Source: Woeseiaceae bacterium (GTDB lineage Bacteria > Pseudomonadota > Gammaproteobacteria > Steroidobacterales > Woeseiaceae). Taken from it: 35,801 nt of DNA. Position 1 is the stretch's first letter. Each line of letters starts with the position of its first letter. Under the pieces are notes generated by a model that was not told where the DNA came from, ran no database searches, and saw only the letters and a list, made by a program, of their open reading frames with translations. This document shows, in pieces, positions 24,140-32,196 of this stretch. The position numbers were made by a program, and so were the translations under genes. The DNA is taken from the NCBI GenBank assembly GCA_013001045.1, contig JABDNG010000021.1, positions 1-35,801 on the forward strand, written 5' to 3'.

Positions 24140-25438
24140 TCAGCTGCTTTCTTCGCCTGGCGCTATTCTAGAGCAGCCAGGCAAGTTGTCGCTGTGAAGT
24201 GCGTCGGAGGGTTGACCGATTATTTTCGTCGCGATATCCCTTAATTCCGCGACACCAATTGCGCTCTCGGATGCGATGACTTGCCGAAACAAATCGTCCA
24301 GGTTGTTCGCCCCGCCGGTCTTTTCCTCAATTTCCTTGTTCAAAGCATGCAACACAGTGACCGCCAGCGCGGTATTTGCGCCAGTCGAGTTTGGACCGCA
24401 GAGGAAACTGGCTTTGCCGGCCCATTCCGCTTGTTGGGACACGGCGACTTGGTACCGTCGGGCCGAGATCGCGCCGCCTCGTTCGAGTAACGAAATGCTG
24501 TAAAACTCCGCCAGGCCTTCAACAATCCAGTCGGCACCGGGCCGGGATTTGATTGACGCAGCGGAATGAACGACCTCGTGTAACAGAGTGCTGGTCGCGT
24601 TCTCGCTGATTAATGGCCGGTCAGCATGAATATACAGGGAGGACGGCGCAGACAGGCCGCCACGCCACATCGGATCCCCGGCGCTCACGATGGTGAGCCG
24701 CGTAGGCGGGTCCGGCAGTAATGCAACCAACTCCGGCAACGTCCAGTTCAGTAGCGCGAGCATGTCCATGCGCCGCACGGCGTGTCCCATTGGCCCGGCG
24801 ACGGCCACCCTGACGCCGGCAATCGTTTCTCGTCGCACGCCGACGCCGCCAACCAGCATCCAACCGGTCGGCTGATCGAAGCGTCGGTCGGCGCGATGGA
24901 TGCGAATTGGATCATCGGTGCCCGCGTACTCGGTGACAACGGACCATGATCGCGGCAAGACAAAGGACAGCGTTGTATTCGAGGTGGCGCCCTTGAGCGT
25001 GCGAGTCCTTGCGCGTGGAATGATGTCTTCAGCGCGAAACATACCCCAATCAGGACCAAGCCAGGCATCGTAGCTTTTGTTGCCTCGTCGGTGAGCGACG
25101 TGTGCGCGCCAGCGCAACGTGCCGCCACCGGCCGGGGGCAACCACTGCAACTTGCCGTCACCGATCAATACATCGCCATCACCGCTGAAATCTCCCAGGG
25201 TGTCGGGAAGCGATGAAAAAGTCATTTCGCGCAAAAACTGTCGCGGTTGGCGAATTTCCAATTCCACGTCTACTGCAGACTGCCCCGGGTCGACCGTTAC
25301 CCGGTAGTGGGCATCATAGGTACGCTCGATCGGGCTGTCGGCCGACTCAGAAAGTTCTACGCCGCATGCGACGATTACAGCGAGCGAAAGCAGGGCAGCG
25401 GAAAAGGCCCGGATTCGCAGTCCTGAGAGGCAGTTCAT
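24140..25438 (-). CDS. Putative zinc metallopeptidase lipoprotein (peptidase MA-like gluzincin)
   Basis: 432 residues. Lipoprotein signal with lipobox IVAC and Cys25. Residues about 40-190 look like an all-beta N-terminal domain. The zinc motif HEVVH occurs in STLLHEVVHSAAS, with the likely third ligand Glu in DWIVEGLAEFYS, 15 residues after the second His. This W-x-x-E-G-x-A pattern is typical of the peptidase MA superfamily (related to M1 and M61); the spacing is shorter than in M1. So the catalytic parts are present, but substrate is unknown. It should act in the periplasm, tethered to a membrane. It heads the run with the AAA ATPase and the FHA protein, and is divergent from the NlpC/P60 gene with 58 bp between the starts. 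Confidence 0.82.
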   Translation of the reverse strand: MNCLSGLRIRAFSAALLSLAVIVACGVELSESADSPIERTYDAHYRVTVDPGQSAVDVELEIRQPRQFLREMTFSSLPDTLGDFSGDGDVLIGDGKLQWLPPAGGGTLRWRAHVAHRRGNKSYDAWLGPDWGMFRAEDIIPRARTRTLKGATSNTTLSFVLPRSWSVVTEYAGTDDPIRIHRADRRFDQPTGWMLVGGVGVRRETIAGVRVAVAGPMGHAVRRMDMLALLNWTLPELVALLPDPPTRLTIVSAGDPMWRGGLSAPSSLYIHADRPLISENATSTLLHEVVHSAASIKSRPGADWIVEGLAEFYSISLLERGGAISARRYQVAVSQQAEWAGKASFLCGPNSTGANTALAVTVLHALNKEIEEKTGGANNLDDLFRQVIASESAIGVAELRDIATKIIGQPSDALHSDNLPGCSRIAPGEESS

Positions 25439-25496
25439 ATCGGATTAAGGCTCCATACCGTATGCTGGAACGATCTTGCGGGTCAGAGAGAACCAG

Positions 25497-26000
25497 ATGA
25501 TAGCGCAGCCAGCTCGCATTATTCGGAGTTTTGCCTTAGCAATCACCATGTTGGGGCTGGCGTCCGCGTGTTCATCAACGGCTGTATCGTGGGACGCCGC
25601 CACGCCCCGGGTCGGCATGGATTCAGGGGCGCCCGCCGTGGGCGCCCGAGCCGCCGCGATCGCGGTGGATCAGGTTGGCGTTCCGTATCGTTACGGCGGC
25701 AGCACGCCAGGCGGATTCGATTGCAGTGGTCTGGTGCAATACTCGTATTCGCAGGCGGGCAAGCGAGTACCAAGAACCACTGGCCAACTGTGGTCCTCGA
25801 CCATCGCCGTCCAGCCCAATGAAATGCGCGTTGGCGATGTGTTGTTTTTCAAAGTCGGTGGAAAAATGTCGCACGTTGGATTGTACCTGGGCAGGCAACG
25901 CTTCGTGCATGCACCGTCATCCGGCCGCAGAGTTGCAGTCGCGTCGCTGGATTCGCCGTTCTACAAGTCGGCATTCATGCGGGCAGGGCGGCCACAATGA
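25497..26000 (+). CDS. NlpC/P60 family cell-wall peptidase lipoprotein
   Basis: 167 residues from the ATG at 25497 (AGAGAG upstream); a TTG seven codons earlier is less likely. Lipobox LASAC with Cys25. The NlpC/P60 domain fills about 52-165 with catalytic Cys76 in GGFDCSG, His126 in MSHVGLYLG and a third polar residue, His138, in RFVHAPSSG. By family it should cut peptide stems of peptidoglycan (Spr/MepS and NlpC are E. coli relatives). All three residues are intact. It is divergent from the metallopeptidase lipoprotein and convergent with the next lipoprotein gene, 22 bp away. Confidence 0.93.
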   Translation: MIAQPARIIRSFALAITMLGLASACSSTAVSWDAATPRVGMDSGAPAVGARAAAIAVDQVGVPYRYGGSTPGGFDCSGLVQYSYSQAGKRVPRTTGQLWSSTIAVQPNEMRVGDVLFFKVGGKMSHVGLYLGRQRFVHAPSSGRRVAVASLDSPFYKSAFMRAGRPQ

Positions 26001-26022
26001 CCATGCGAGGAAGTCGCGCTGT

Positions 26023-26700
26023 CTATTGAATGATGAAAGCCCTGAGCTGTTGTGCGAGACCCTTGCACGCGGCCGCCTGCGTTCTCGCGATCAGCGGGAT
26101 GGGCACGACAAGAGCCGGAAGAAATGAAGTGCCGCTCACGTCGGCCGTTACCGTGCCGGCAGATTCGTAGCCCTCCAGATCCCAGACGGCCGCTTCGTAA
26201 TCCGCATCCTTTTGCCACCAGGCAAATCCGAAACACCCGCCACCACCCGGCCCCGCAGCGCAAGACAGGCTGCCGCCCTGAGCCACGGTTTCGGTGTCAC
26301 CATCCAGCCACACGATGTAGCGAACGCCCAGGTCGTTCACGATTTTCGAAACACCCGGCCGTTCCATCAGCTTCGTGAGCCCTTTCGTTTCGGCCGGCGC
26401 CGTGCGCGGTTCGAACCACGGGAACAGGGAGTCCACAAACTGTTGCCTGGGAATGACCCGCAAACCTTGCGAGCCGCGTCCGAGCGCGTCCTCTATGCAG
26501 GTGATGTATTTGGACTCGGTCGCGTTACCTTGGTGATAGCTTTTCGCCATAATGACGACAGAGTCGCCTGCGTTGAGTCCTGTTACGTTTTCACGGGCAT
26601 CTTCAACTCGAGAGGTAACACAGCCCGCGAGGCACACGGTGAGCAGTCCGAAAAGCGGAACAGCCTTGACCGGCACCATAGATTTATTCTGCCTCATCAT
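26023..26700 (-). CDS. Lipoprotein of unknown function (second gene of a two-lipoprotein operon)
   Basis: 225 residues from ATG at 26700, chosen because GGAGGA lies at 26705-26710, five bases upstream; the next codon is also ATG, and a third at 26679 is possible. Lipobox CLAGC. The mature protein starts with a CsgG/TolB-N-like alternation (DSVVIMAKS, then VIPRQQFVDSLFPWFEPRTAP, then LGVRYIVWLDGD). It has a Cys/Gly-rich hairpin (CAAGPGGGGCFGFAWW) and ends SFLPALVVPIPLIARTQAAACKGLA. The two cysteines of the hairpin may form a disulfide. Function unknown. The start lies 17 bases inside the upstream lipoprotein gene, so translation is coupled. Confidence 0.85.
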   Translation of the reverse strand: MMRQNKSMVPVKAVPLFGLLTVCLAGCVTSRVEDARENVTGLNAGDSVVIMAKSYHQGNATESKYITCIEDALGRGSQGLRVIPRQQFVDSLFPWFEPRTAPAETKGLTKLMERPGVSKIVNDLGVRYIVWLDGDTETVAQGGSLSCAAGPGGGGCFGFAWWQKDADYEAAVWDLEGYESAGTVTADVSGTSFLPALVVPIPLIARTQAAACKGLAQQLRAFIIQ

Positions 26701-27409
26701 CGATTCCTCCGATGGCAAAAACGCCGAAGTCCTCTTCCTCGTCGTCCGGCACCTGGTTGGAGCTCGTATCGGCGGCCACCTTCACGGGTCGACTCGTCGG
26801 CGGCGCGAGCCCGCCACCTGCCAGGCTACTGATATTTGTCGCCTTGTCCATTTGCATGATAATCAAGGCCGCGGCATCGCGCATTGCCAGTACGGCCGCC
26901 CGTTGCAGGGAGTCAGAACCGCCGATGCCTTGTTTCTGGCTCTTGCCGTAAGCGCTGACGGTCCAGTTGGACGCATTGTTGCCTTCCCGGTCGAAAATTC
27001 TGAGCCGGTACCGTATCCAGACCGCGAATGCCTCCGTCTTGCTCTGATTGGGTACCGAGAATTCGAAGCCGTCAATACTGGGTTCGATCAATGCATCGAA
27101 AGCAAAATTTCGAGCATCATCATCCGGGCCAATCACCGTCACTCCGTCAAATAGATAACCGAATAGCTGCTCAAAAAAAGTCGCATTCGAATTACCGAGG
27201 TGAATGGTCCAGGATTCTTTGCCGAGCACGTTTTCTTCGTGCACGAAGTCTTTGAATTCCTCCGGGATGCGGAGCGCAACGTTGATCGGTATTTTCTCGA
27301 TGCGTGGCGCCGGGATCGTTGGCTCGATCATCGTTACGTTCGAGCCACAGCCTGCAAGCGCCAGGAGCAGTAAGCTGACTGAGAGTGTGGAACGAGTCTT
27401 GGCTATCAA
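26684..27409 (-). CDS. Lipoprotein of unknown function (first gene of a two-lipoprotein operon)
   Basis: The frame is open to 27538, but a lipoprotein signal (TRSTLSVSLLLLALAGC) starts well inside it. The best fit is a TTG at 27409 giving 241 residues with lipidated Cys21; an ATG at 27487 would place a 26-residue extension before the signal. The mature part starts with a Pro-rich linker, then a domain with IPINVALRIPEEFKD, FFEQLFGYLFDGVTVI and FAFDALIEPSIDGFEF, loosely like the periplasmic strand-helix fold of YajG or ABC-transport auxiliary lipoproteins. It ends in a Pro/Thr-rich and acidic tail. Family not recognised. It overlaps the following lipoprotein gene by 17 bp. Confidence 0.8.
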   Translation of the reverse strand: MIAKTRSTLSVSLLLLALAGCGSNVTMIEPTIPAPRIEKIPINVALRIPEEFKDFVHEENVLGKESWTIHLGNSNATFFEQLFGYLFDGVTVIGPDDDARNFAFDALIEPSIDGFEFSVPNQSKTEAFAVWIRYRLRIFDREGNNASNWTVSAYGKSQKQGIGGSDSLQRAAVLAMRDAAALIIMQMDKATNISSLAGGGLAPPTSRPVKVAADTSSNQVPDDEEEDFGVFAIGGIDDEAE

Positions 27410-27509
27410 GGGCTTGCAGTCCGCACGGCTAGTAAAATCAGGGTTGGTATATGAGAGCACTTCTGTGTCATAGAGTTCCACCGAATTCATACGAACCCGG
27501 TCTAGGTCC

Positions 27510-27538
27510 ACTCTAGTGCGGGCGTATCGGCAGTGCAA
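27510..27538 (-). promoter_or_regulatory. Candidate promoter of the two-lipoprotein operon
   Basis: On the minus strand TTGCAC (27533-27538) and TAGAGT (27510-27515) are 17 bp apart. The -35 box matches three and the -10 box four of six positions. It would start RNA near 27503, just before the ATG at 27487 and about 95 nt before the TTG at 27409, so it does not settle the start. Confidence 0.3.
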
Positions 27539-27550
27539 ATCAAATTCAGG

Positions 27551-27579
27551 TTCACCTTGCGATTCGATGTCAGTATAAA
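27551..27579 (+). promoter_or_regulatory. Candidate promoter of the glutamine amidotransferase gene
   Basis: TTCACC (27551-27556) and TATAAA (27574-27579) have a 17-bp spacer. A short inverted repeat (CACTGC and GCAGTG, about 27582-27605) lies at the start of the 5' leader, before a GGAGAGGA Shine-Dalgarno. Confidence 0.4.
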
Positions 27580-27622
27580 GTCACTGCACTGCTGATGCCG
27601 CAGTGGAGAGGATTTAGCGTCG

Positions 27623-28375
27623 ATGCCAAGACCAAAAATACTTGTATTTCAGCATGTTCCCTTCGAACCCCTGGGAACGCTTGATCCGCTGCTCAAAGCA
27701 GCAGGATTTCGTATTCGCTATGTCAACTTTGGTCGCGAGCCAGACGCGCGACCTGAACTGGAGAAATACGAGGCATTAATCGTGCTCGGTGGACCGATGA
27801 ACTCGAACCAGATCGACACGTATCCAAACCTGATTACGGAAGTCGACATCATCCGCGAAGCCGTGGAGCGAAACATGTCGGTGCTCGGTATTTGCCTCGG
27901 CGCGCAATTGCTGGCGACGTCTCTGGGCGGATCCGTATCACGCAACGCCGTGCGGGAAATCGGCTGGTATGACGTCGAACTGACTGAAGCGGGCATCGAC
28001 GACCCCGTTTTGTCGACATTCACGCAGCAGCAGGAAGTATTCCAGTGGCACGAAGACGGTATTACATTACCGCCCGGCGCCGTTCACCTCGCAGGCTCCG
28101 ACGCCAGCCCGGTGCAGGCATTTCGATATGGCGATCATGCGTATGGCTTCCAGTTTCATCTTGAGGCCAGTCGCTCTCTGATTGAGCGATGGCTGACGGT
28201 TCCGGCGCATCAGGCGGTGCTCGACGACGAGAAGGGAAGAATCGATGCGGAAGCGATTCGCCGGCAAACGGCTGACTCGATTGTCCCATTGCAGGCACTC
28301 AGTCGGGAGACTTTTTCGAAGTGGATCGAGCAGTTCGAAATCGCGCCGCGGCAGCAGCGCTTGCCATCAAGATAG
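27623..28375 (+). CDS. Class I glutamine amidotransferase (GATase1) domain protein
   Basis: 250 residues, a stand-alone amidotransferase domain. The catalytic triad is visible: Cys91 in LGICLGAQLLA, His179 and Glu181 in YGFQFHLEAS. The oxyanion-strand segment VLGGPMN is at 54-60. Such proteins release ammonia from glutamine, or hydrolyse gamma-glutamyl compounds, as do relatives annotated GMP-synthase-like. Size fits the GuaA-like stand-alone group. No synthetase partner is adjacent, so a gamma-glutamyl hydrolase role is as likely as amination. Its stop codon directly abuts the convergent srkA stop. Confidence 0.92.
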   Translation: MPRPKILVFQHVPFEPLGTLDPLLKAAGFRIRYVNFGREPDARPELEKYEALIVLGGPMNSNQIDTYPNLITEVDIIREAVERNMSVLGICLGAQLLATSLGGSVSRNAVREIGWYDVELTEAGIDDPVLSTFTQQQEVFQWHEDGITLPPGAVHLAGSDASPVQAFRYGDHAYGFQFHLEASRSLIERWLTVPAHQAVLDDEKGRIDAEAIRRQTADSIVPLQALSRETFSKWIEQFEIAPRQQRLPSR

Positions 28376-29374
28376 TCAGAAATCCCGCCATTCCAGAGGC
28401 GGTTCCTGCATCAACGCAACCTGCTCACGCAGCGCAAGTACATGATCGTCCCAGTACCGGCGACTGTCGAACCAGGGGAAGGCCGATTTGAACGCCGGAT
28501 CTTCCCAGCGCCGCGCGAGCCACGCGGCATAGTGCATGATGCGAAGGCTGCGCAACGCTTCTACCAGGTGCAGCTCTCTGGCATCGAACGGTCGAAAGGA
28601 CTGATAGCCCTCCAGCAATGCCGTAAGTTGCGGTGTTTGTTCGTCCCGGTCGCCTGACAGGAACATCCAGAGATCCTGCACCGCGGGCCCATGGCGGGCG
28701 TCGTCCAGGTCGACGATATGCAATTGATCGCGGGCCACAAGCACATTTCCGGGGTGAAAATCGCCGTGCAGTCGTATTTCCCGGACATGGCCGGCACGTT
28801 CAAAGCACGTCTCCACGCCCTCGAGCACCAGCTCCGCGACACTTTCATACGCTTCGCGGTTGTCGTCCGGAATAAAGTCGTTGTCGACGAGGTACTCGAG
28901 CGATTCGACGCCGTAGGAGTCGATATCAATGCTCGGACGATGTTCGAAGCGACGCGTCTGCCCCTCGAGATGAATGCGTGCGACCAGCCGACCAAGTTGA
29001 GCCTGCAGGTCGTAGTTGTCCAGATCCGGCGCGCGTCCGCCGCGGCACGTATAGACGGCAAGCCGGTAGTGGCCGCTGTGATGCAGGGTTTTTCCGCCAA
29101 GAAGCAAGGGCGGAACTACGGGAATTTCCTGGTCGGCGAGGGCAATGGCGAACTCATGCTCTTCGAGTATGGCATCGTCACTCCAGCGCTGCGGCCGGTA
29201 GAACTTCGCCACAACCGGAGAGGCGTTCTCGATACCCACCTGGTAAACCCGGTTTTCATAACTGTTGAGCGCGAGGAAACGACCGTCACACTCGAAACCG
29301 ACGTCGTCCAGGGTCGCGAGTATGTCATCGGGCTGCAGATCAGCGAACGCAAGCGCGGCCGCATCGCCGGTCAT
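28376..29374 (-). CDS. srkA: Stress response kinase A (SrkA/YihE)
   Basis: 332 residues (E. coli 328). SrkA is a eukaryotic-like Ser/Thr protein kinase of the aminoglycoside-phosphotransferase fold that protects from stress-induced death in E. coli. Visible parts: N-lobe Lys57 in VVAKFYRP, the catalytic loop LHGDFHPGNVL (Asp205, Asn210) and the metal-binding DLDDA (Asp222, Asp224). The last four bases of typA and the first of srkA overlap (ATGA at 29371-29374), so the kinase is translated with TypA. This is the only protein kinase gene in the window; the FHA protein lies about 6 kb away. Confidence 0.95.
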   Translation of the reverse strand: MTGDAAALAFADLQPDDILATLDDVGFECDGRFLALNSYENRVYQVGIENASPVVAKFYRPQRWSDDAILEEHEFAIALADQEIPVVPPLLLGGKTLHHSGHYRLAVYTCRGGRAPDLDNYDLQAQLGRLVARIHLEGQTRRFEHRPSIDIDSYGVESLEYLVDNDFIPDDNREAYESVAELVLEGVETCFERAGHVREIRLHGDFHPGNVLVARDQLHIVDLDDARHGPAVQDLWMFLSGDRDEQTPQLTALLEGYQSFRPFDARELHLVEALRSLRIMHYAAWLARRWEDPAFKSAFPWFDSRRYWDDHVLALREQVALMQEPPLEWRDF

Positions 29375-31197
29375 GACACCTTCCTGCGTGAGTCCCTCTT
29401 GCGGTCGCTTTCTTTGAGAAGTTTCTTTCGCAGTCGAAGATTCGATGGCGTGACCTCAAGCAATTCATCGTCGTCGAGGAATTCGAGTGACTGCTCCAGC
29501 GAATAGCGCGTGGGCGGGGTCAGGACGAGATTTTCATCGGTACCGGCGGCGCGTACATTCGTTAGTTGTTTGGCTTTTGTCGGATTAACGACGAGATCAT
29601 TCTGGCGCTGATGAATGCCGATAATCATGCCTTCATAAACAGGCGCCCCGTGGCCGATGAACAGGCGACCGCGTTCCTGCAAATTGAAGAGGGCGTAGGC
29701 CAGTGCCTTTCCCTGGACCATTGAAACCAACGCGCCATTGTTGCGCTGTGCGATGGTGCCAGGGACTCTCGGCGCGTACTTGTCGAGCACGTGGTAGATG
29801 AGACCCGTACCGGAGGTTGCCGTGAGGTACTCGGTGCGGAATCCGATCAGTCCGCGGGTTGGAATTCGGTAATCGAGACGCATGCGACCCTTGCCGTCCG
29901 GCAACATGTTCAGCAGTTCGCCTTTGCGTTCGGCGAGTCGAGTCATGACCGTGCCCTGGTACTCCTCATCGAAATCAACGGTCAGTTGTTCCCAGGGTTC
30001 ATGCTCATCGCCGTCAACATCGTGCATAATCACTTCGGGTCGCGACACCGCAAGCTCGAATCCTTCCCGGCGCATGGTTTCTACCAGAACAGAGAGGTGC
30101 AATTCACCCCGACCGGAAACGCGAAACTTATCCGGATCGTCCGTTTCATCTACTCGCAATGCAACGTTGTGCTTCAACTCCTGCTCGAGGCGTTCAAGTA
30201 TCTGGCGGCTGGTAAGGTACTTGCCATCCTGACCCGCGAATGGCGACTTGTTGACCGAAAACGTCATATTGACCGTCGGTTCGTCGACCGATAGCGCCGG
30301 CATCGCCTCTTCGTGGCCCGGCGAGCACAGAGTGTCAGAAATGCCGAGCTTTTCGATGCCGCTGAAAACGACGATATCGCCAGCGGCGGCGGCTTGCACC
30401 CGCTTGCGATTTAGACCGTCAAATCCGAACAGTTCGAGCACCTTCGCGCGACGCGCGACACCATCCGGCGCGACGACACTGACCGATTCGTTAGCCCGCA
30501 AGGTACCGCGGCTGATACGCCCGATACCGAGCACCCCAACATAGGTATCGTAGTCAAGGCTCGACACCTGCAGTTGCAGTGGACCATCGGGGTCAACCTC
30601 GGGCGGCGGAACATGTGTGACGATCTTCTCGAACAGCGGCGTCATGTCGCCGCTGCGCACATCCGGGCTATCGCTGGCATAGCCGTTGAGGGCCGATGCA
30701 TAAATGATCGGGAAATCGAGTTGCTCGTCGGTTGCACCGAGGCGATCAAACAGATCGAAAGTCTGGTCAAGCACCCAGTCGGGGCGAGCGCCATCACGAT
30801 CGATCTTGTTGACGACGACAACGGGAATCAGTCCCTGCGCAAACGCTTTTTGCGTCACGAATCGTGTCTGCGGCATCGGGCCCTCGACAGCATCCACGAG
30901 CAGCAGCACGCTATCAACCATGGAAAGCACGCGCTCGACTTCACCGCCGAAATCAGCATGGCCCGGTGTGTCCACGATATTGATGCGGTAGTCATTCCAG
31001 TTGACGGACGTGTTCTTGGCGAGAATGGTGATACCACGTTCGCGCTCGAGGTCGCTGGAATCCATCACGCGATCGGGCACGGCGGCGCGCGGACCCAGGG
31101 TGCCAGATTGTTGTAGCATCTGGTCTACGAGGGTGGTCTTGCCGTGGTCGACATGGGCAATGATCGCGATATTGCGAAGTTTGGAAATATCAGGCAT
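29371..31197 (-). CDS. typA: Translational GTPase TypA/BipA
   Basis: 608 residues, full length. TypA/BipA is an EF-G-like GTPase that binds the ribosome and is required for growth in cold or stress and for late 50S assembly. The G1 loop [10 protein letters not shown]2/G3 (RGITI and [15 protein letters not shown]), and G4 NKID are present, followed by the beta barrel, the two alpha/beta domains and the BipA-specific C-terminal domain with the [17 protein letters not shown] block. It heads the typA-srkA pair. A TATAAT box lies 30 bp upstream. Confidence 0.98.
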   Translation of the reverse strand: MPDISKLRNIAIIAHVDHGKTTLVDQMLQQSGTLGPRAAVPDRVMDSSDLERERGITILAKNTSVNWNDYRINIVDTPGHADFGGEVERVLSMVDSVLLLVDAVEGPMPQTRFVTQKAFAQGLIPVVVVNKIDRDGARPDWVLDQTFDLFDRLGATDEQLDFPIIYASALNGYASDSPDVRSGDMTPLFEKIVTHVPPPEVDPDGPLQLQVSSLDYDTYVGVLGIGRISRGTLRANESVSVVAPDGVARRAKVLELFGFDGLNRKRVQAAAAGDIVVFSGIEKLGISDTLCSPGHEEAMPALSVDEPTVNMTFSVNKSPFAGQDGKYLTSRQILERLEQELKHNVALRVDETDDPDKFRVSGRGELHLSVLVETMRREGFELAVSRPEVIMHDVDGDEHEPWEQLTVDFDEEYQGTVMTRLAERKGELLNMLPDGKGRMRLDYRIPTRGLIGFRTEYLTATSGTGLIYHVLDKYAPRVPGTIAQRNNGALVSMVQGKALAYALFNLQERGRLFIGHGAPVYEGMIIGIHQRQNDLVVNPTKAKQLTNVRAAGTDENLVLTPPTRYSLEQSLEFLDDDELLEVTPSNLRLRKKLLKESDRKRDSRRKVS

Positions 31198-31226
31198 TGA
31201 GGGCGAGTTCTGGAAGCAGGCGGCGG

Positions 31227-31232
31227 ATTATA
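31227..31232 (-). promoter_or_regulatory. Perfect -10 box (TATAAT) upstream of typA
   Basis: TATAAT on the minus strand, 30 bp before the typA start. The -35 region (near 31250-31255, TATCAA) is poor. The element lies in the 57-bp space shared with the divergent DUF1684 lipoprotein gene and would make a short leader of about 24 nt. Confidence 0.5.
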
Positions 31233-31254
31233 GAGACCCGGTCCGCGAATTGAT

Positions 31255-32196
31255 ATGGCGATGCTAGTGAGGAATATGAATAAATCATTGGTGGCAATCT
31301 GTTTTGTGGCGCTGCTTTGTTCGTGTGGTCAAAGCGAGCCGGCGTTTGATAAGGCGGCCTATGAGGCTGAAGTACTGGAGTGGCGTGAGGGGCGCCTGGC
31401 TCGACTCAAAGCCCCGACGGGCTATTTGAACCAGATCGGCCTGTTCTGGCTGGAGGAGGGCGACTACCGGTTTGGCTCTGGCGCCGACAACGACATTCGT
31501 TTGCCCGCAAAAGCGGCGTCCAGCATCGGCGTATTTGAGGTCAACGAAGCCGGCGTGCGGATGACAGCCGAGGCCGGCGTTGACGTATTCAGCGATGATG
31601 AGCCGGTCACGAGTATTCTCATTCTGGACGACACGACGGAAGCGCCGGTCCAGGTTACGCACAGGTCTTTTGCCTGGACGGTGGTGCAGCGCGACGGGCG
31701 TTTCGCTGTGCGCGTGCGCGACTTCGAGCATCCATTCGTGGCTACCTTCGGGCCCTTGCCGTATTTTGCGGTGGACCCGTCGTTGCGCGTGGCGGCAATC
31801 TTGCGTCGCTACGACGAGCCCCGAATCGCCGATGTTGAAACCGTTATTGAAGGACTCGGTTATCACCCCGAGTCGCCGGGTACGGTCGAATTTGTCATCG
31901 ACGACGATACCTACGAACTTGAGGCCTATACATCGGGCGACCGACTGTTTTTCGTTTTCGGCGATATGACCAATCGCGACGACACCTATGGTGCGGGCCG
32001 CTTCCTCTACGCGGATGCGCCGGGCGAAGATGGCCGGACGGTTCTGGATTTCAACCTTGCGTACAGCCCTCCTTGCGCGTTTAACGACTTTTCGACGTGC
32101 CCCGTCGCGTCACCGCGCAATCGCCTGCCGATCCGGATTGAGGCCGGCGAGAAATTCGAGCCGTCTCTGCATTACTCGGCCGACGCCGGCTACTAG
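31255..32196 (+). CDS. DUF1684 family lipoprotein
   Basis: 313 residues. Lipobox LLCSC with Cys25 (counting from the ATG at 31255). An in-frame ATG at 31276 would give a shorter signal peptide and follows a GAGG, but only three bases away, so the start is not settled. The DUF1684 pattern is good: [21 protein letters not shown], then [31 protein letters not shown] and [27 protein letters not shown]. The two cysteines in the last block may form a disulfide. The family has no known activity. Its TAG stop shares bases with the convergent saccharopine-dehydrogenase-like gene. Confidence 0.92.
   Translation: MAMLVRNMNKSLVAICFVALLCSCGQSEPAFDKAAYEAEVLEWREGRLARLKAPTGYLNQIGLFWLEEGDYRFGSGADNDIRLPAKAASSIGVFEVNEAGVRMTAEAGVDVFSDDEPVTSILILDDTTEAPVQVTHRSFAWTVVQRDGRFAVRVRDFEHPFVATFGPLPYFAVDPSLRVAAILRRYDEPRIADVETVIEGLGYHPESPGTVEFVIDDDTYELEAYTSGDRLFFVFGDMTNRDDTYGAGRFLYADAPGEDGRTVLDFNLAYSPPCAFNDFSTCPVASPRNRLPIRIEAGEKFEPSLHYSADAGY

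Noticed and set aside
28691-29506. 271-codon plus-strand frame across srkA and the typA end
   Set aside because: Antisense to two recognised genes and without a protein signature.
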